NCBI GenBank assembly: GCA_900556345.1
Contig: USOM01000041.1
Location: forward strand, 1-7,329
Source: an uncultured Clostridium sp.
GTDB taxonomy: Bacteria > Bacillota > Clostridia > TANB77 > CAG-508
Direction: 5' to 3'
Length of the DNA: 7,329 nt
Shown: positions 5,396 through 7,329 of the stretch, piece after piece
How the letters are laid out: each line of letters starts with the position of its first letter
Numbering within the stretch: position 1 is the first letter of the stretch
The notes under the pieces: generated by a model
The model's input: only the letters and a program-made list of their open reading frames with translations
Told to the model about the DNA's origin: nothing
The model's database searches: none
Program-made: the position numbers and the translations under genes

Positions 5396-7123
5396 CTATT
5401 TTTTGGTTGTTCCTAAAATTTTTTTTATATCTTGTAATGACCTATTTTTTAATGAAAAATCAATTCCTAATCTTTCTCCTATATCTTTTAATACTTCATC
5501 ATAATAATTAAATATATAATAATTTTCTTGAATGTTGTAACAATTACATTTATTAAGACTTTCAAGTATCTTTCCTACTGAATATTTTTTATCAAGTTTG
5601 TGTTGTAATACTCTTGATAATACTAAAGCTATATAACATGTTAAGAAATGAGCTTCTATATGTTCTTTTCTTGATACGTAAACTGGTCTAGCATCTAATT
5701 CGCTTTTTGTAACTTTAAATGTTTCTTCTATTCGCCATAATCCTCTATAAATATCTATAATTTCATCAGGTGTTTTTTCAAATTCACTAGATACTATCAT
5801 ATAGTACCCATCAAGTTTTTCTTCTTCAGCAATTTTATCTTCGTCAAGTGAGAGTTGTGACTTAGCTTCAATAATTTCACCAGTTTCTTTATCAAAAACT
5901 AAATGTTTAACATATTTACTGGCACCAACACAATTTTTTTTATTATATTTTTGAATATTACCTATTAAATCTTTTGCTTTATCTATAGCAGGTTGCCTTT
6001 CAGCTTTGGCACGTTTAGCATAGTCAGCACTCCAAAAAACAACTTGATGTTCATCTACATTTTGTTTTATTTTAATAGTTTTACCATTTTTATCTTTTTT
6101 TGTTATAGTAATTTCTCTTGGGCATTTACGAGATTTCTTTTTATATGTTTTATCTTCATTGTATTGATATCCTTTTTCATCTAATACATAATTTTTTAAA
6201 TCTTTATTAGCACCTCTAATGCTAAGGCTCATAACATATCCATTACCAATAGCTTTATTATAAGCTATATTGTTTCCTGTGTTTAAACCTTTGTCAGCAA
6301 CGACAATAACTTTTCCAACATTATAATTTTTTTGTAACTCTTGTACCATTGGTTTTAAAGTTAAACAGTCAGTCGTATTTCCTTCGAATAATTTATAACA
6401 CATAGGTAGTCCTAAAGAATCCATAAATAGTCCCATTTGAACAATAGGGTTAGGTCTATGTTCTTTACAAACTCCTTTTTTTCTAATTTCATCTGGGTCA
6501 TCTATTTCAAAATAATAATTTGTAACATCGTAGAAAACAGCTTCATTTTTTGGTTTGTATTGTTCTTCAATATGGTCATAAATAAAGTGTTGAATCGTTT
6601 CCTTAAATGGTTCTAAATAGCTTAAAGCATTATAAACTTCTTTTAAAGAAAAATTAGTGTTTTCGAAAAATAAATCCTTATTTTCGTAGGTGGATTTTTT
6701 TGAATCAGGAAAAAGGCATCTAGCAAAAACTAATAATTTCACAATGTTATTAATTTTAAATTCTGATACATTTCTATCTTTAAATTTATTTATTAAAAAT
6801 CTATCAATCTCTAATTCGTGATAAATTTTTGAAAGAGCAGAATAACCAAAGTTTCGCAAATTATCTGTTCCAACTTCAAGTTGTTCATTTTTATCTAATT
6901 TTATTAAAATTGGTTGTTTAGATAATTTTTCTTCTTCGTTCATTTTATTTACGACCTCTTTAAAATGAGCTATGGGATCCTCATACATTGTTTTTAAATC
7001 TTCAACAGCACCAAAATATTGTAGTGTTTTGTGTTTCACCTTGCCATTTGAATCTCTGTAACCTCTAGCAACAGATAAATATGTTTTATTTCTTCTTTTA
7101 TCAAAAACTTTTTGTAAATACAT
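5396..7123 (-). CDS. IS1634-family DDE transposase
   Basis: 575 residues and apparently intact. It catalyses cut-and-paste movement of the surrounding element through an RNase H-fold (DDE_Tnp_1-like) core. The N terminus (KTYLSVARGYRDSNGKVKHK, then LQYFGAVEDL) is typical of this family. The acidic triad is visible: Asp199 in VFYDVTNYYFE, Asp277 in VIVVADKGL, and Glu466 in YRGLWRIEETFKVTKSEL, which resembles the IS4-group YREK box, with Lys at the expected distance from that Glu although the Arg of the box is shifted. A long insertion of about 190 residues, Lys-rich, separates the second Asp from the Glu, as in IS4-like enzymes with an inserted domain. ATG 7123 is preceded on the minus strand by AAGGAA 8-9 bases upstream and by a good promoter at 7158-7186. 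The gene ends at TAG (5396-5398), about 90 bp before the element's left end. The intact triad suggests recent or continuing activity. Confidence 0.92.
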   Translation of the reverse strand: MYLQKVFDKRRNKTYLSVARGYRDSNGKVKHKTLQYFGAVEDLKTMYEDPIAHFKEVVNKMNEEEKLSKQPILIKLDKNEQLEVGTDNLRNFGYSALSKIYHELEIDRFLINKFKDRNVSEFKINNIVKLLVFARCLFPDSKKSTYENKDLFFENTNFSLKEVYNALSYLEPFKETIQHFIYDHIEEQYKPKNEAVFYDVTNYYFEIDDPDEIRKKGVCKEHRPNPIVQMGLFMDSLGLPMCYKLFEGNTTDCLTLKPMVQELQKNYNVGKVIVVADKGLNTGNNIAYNKAIGNGYVMSLSIRGANKDLKNYVLDEKGYQYNEDKTYKKKSRKCPREITITKKDKNGKTIKIKQNVDEHQVVFWSADYAKRAKAERQPAIDKAKDLIGNIQKYNKKNCVGASKYVKHLVFDKETGEIIEAKSQLSLDEDKIAEEEKLDGYYMIVSSEFEKTPDEIIDIYRGLWRIEETFKVTKSELDARPVYVSRKEHIEAHFLTCYIALVLSRVLQHKLDKKYSVGKILESLNKCNCYNIQENYYIFNYYDEVLKDIGERLGIDFSLKNRSLQDIKKILGTTKK

Positions 7124-7157
7124 TTTAAAATTCCTTATTTTAAATTTTTATGGTTAG

Positions 7158-7186
7158 AGTATATCACACAAAGAGACACACGTCAA
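7158..7186 (-). promoter_or_regulatory. Transposase promoter inside the IS right end
   Basis: On the minus strand TTGACG (plus 7181-7186) and TATACT (plus 7158-7163) are 17 bp apart, close to the sigma-A consensus. The expected start is near 7151, about 28 nt before ATG 7123. The element therefore carries its own promoter and does not depend on flanking transcription. Confidence 0.8.
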
Positions 7187-7262
7187 CAAAAAACGAGAAA
7201 AAATTTGACAAAAAAATTTGCCTTGATTTCAAGACATTCAAAGAATTTATTTATAGAAAAAG

Positions 7263-7271
7263 TGTCAAAGT
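7263..7271. repeat. Terminal inverted repeat of the IS, right end (transposase 5' side)
   Basis: TGTCAAAGT, the exact complement of 5299-5307. The three bases ACG (7272-7274) separate it from the repeated fucO sequence and probably belong to the IS end. Confidence 0.7.
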
Positions 7272-7274
7272 ACG

Positions 7275-7329
7275 GAGTTGTTTAGAAGAGCAGCTGAATA
7301 GGATTTATAAAAAAATAGAGCTAGATATT
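7275..7329 (+). repeat. Right copy of the 55-bp direct repeat (duplicated fucO 3' end), cut by the window end
   Basis: Identical over all 55 bases to 4923-4977. It starts immediately after the IS right end, with the last eight fucO codons (ELFRRAAE) and stop, without the rest of fucO. It is the beginning of a second copy of the region left of the IS, either a long target-site duplication or a join back into the same sequence in the assembly. Confidence 0.92.

Larger units (their letters stand above)
5296..7274 (-). mobile_element. IS1634/IS1549-type insertion sequence, about 1.98 kb
   Basis: A single full-length DDE transposase gene occupies most of the element. The ends carry a short inverted repeat: ACTTTGACA at 5299-5307 and its complement TGTCAAAGT at 7263-7271. 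Taken with three more bases on each side, the ends match at 10 of 12 positions. The right end is set by the start of the repeated fucO sequence at 7275; the left end is uncertain by about 3 bp (5296-5299). Length and one-gene organisation fit the IS1634 family, whose founding members make unusually long target duplications. No short target duplication is visible next to the ends, which suits that behaviour. Confidence 0.82.

Noticed and set aside
1..7329. Circular contig such as a small plasmid
   Set aside because: The end of the window matches an internal site (4923), not the start, and no replication gene or origin is present; only the 2352-bp part could be circular.

Overview
The window is low-GC (roughly 30 % by eye), with A-rich Shine-Dalgarno sequences, near-consensus sigma-A promoters and classical stem-plus-T-tract terminators. 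This fits a Firmicutes genome, most likely an anaerobic Clostridia-like or gut-associated bacterium. The fermentative lactaldehyde reductase and the MepA-type MATE protein agree with that. No species can be named from the sequence.

Layout, left to right. (1) 59-547: a small coiled-coil protein built from internal repeats, closed by a strong terminator. (2) 632-3689: an operon from a perfect consensus promoter. It encodes a MATE efflux transporter fused in frame to a C-terminal cytidylate-kinase-like P-loop domain, then, 17 bp downstream, an RsmB/NOP-type RNA cytosine methyltransferase. The methyltransferase is broken by a single extra base exactly inside its SAM-binding loop. (3) 3708-5006: a monocistronic fucO-like lactaldehyde:1,2-propanediol oxidoreductase with its own promoter and a terminator shared with the convergent gene. 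(4) 5005-5295: a 72-residue XRE-family repressor on the minus strand. Dyad operators and a strong divergent promoter lie upstream, but the gene that promoter once served is no longer adjacent. (5) about 5296-7274: an insertion sequence of the IS1634/IS1549 type with a full-length DDE transposase on the minus strand, its own promoter, short terminal inverted repeats and a subterminal hairpin. (6) 7275-7329: an exact 55-bp second copy of the fucO 3' end and terminator (4923-4977), starting where the IS ends.

The most informative structure is the relation between (4), (5) and (6). IS1634 and IS1549 are known for very long target-site duplications. Here the sequence right of the IS restarts inside fucO, 373-376 bp upstream of the IS left end. 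That is what a target duplication of about 375 bp would give, carrying the terminator, the whole XRE gene and its control region. The window shows only the first 55 bp of the second copy. That length looks like an assembler k-mer overlap at a collapsed repeat, so a tandem duplication or circular form of the 2352-bp unit remains possible. If the long-duplication reading is right, the insertion doubled the repressor and left an intact control region attached to the native downstream gene.
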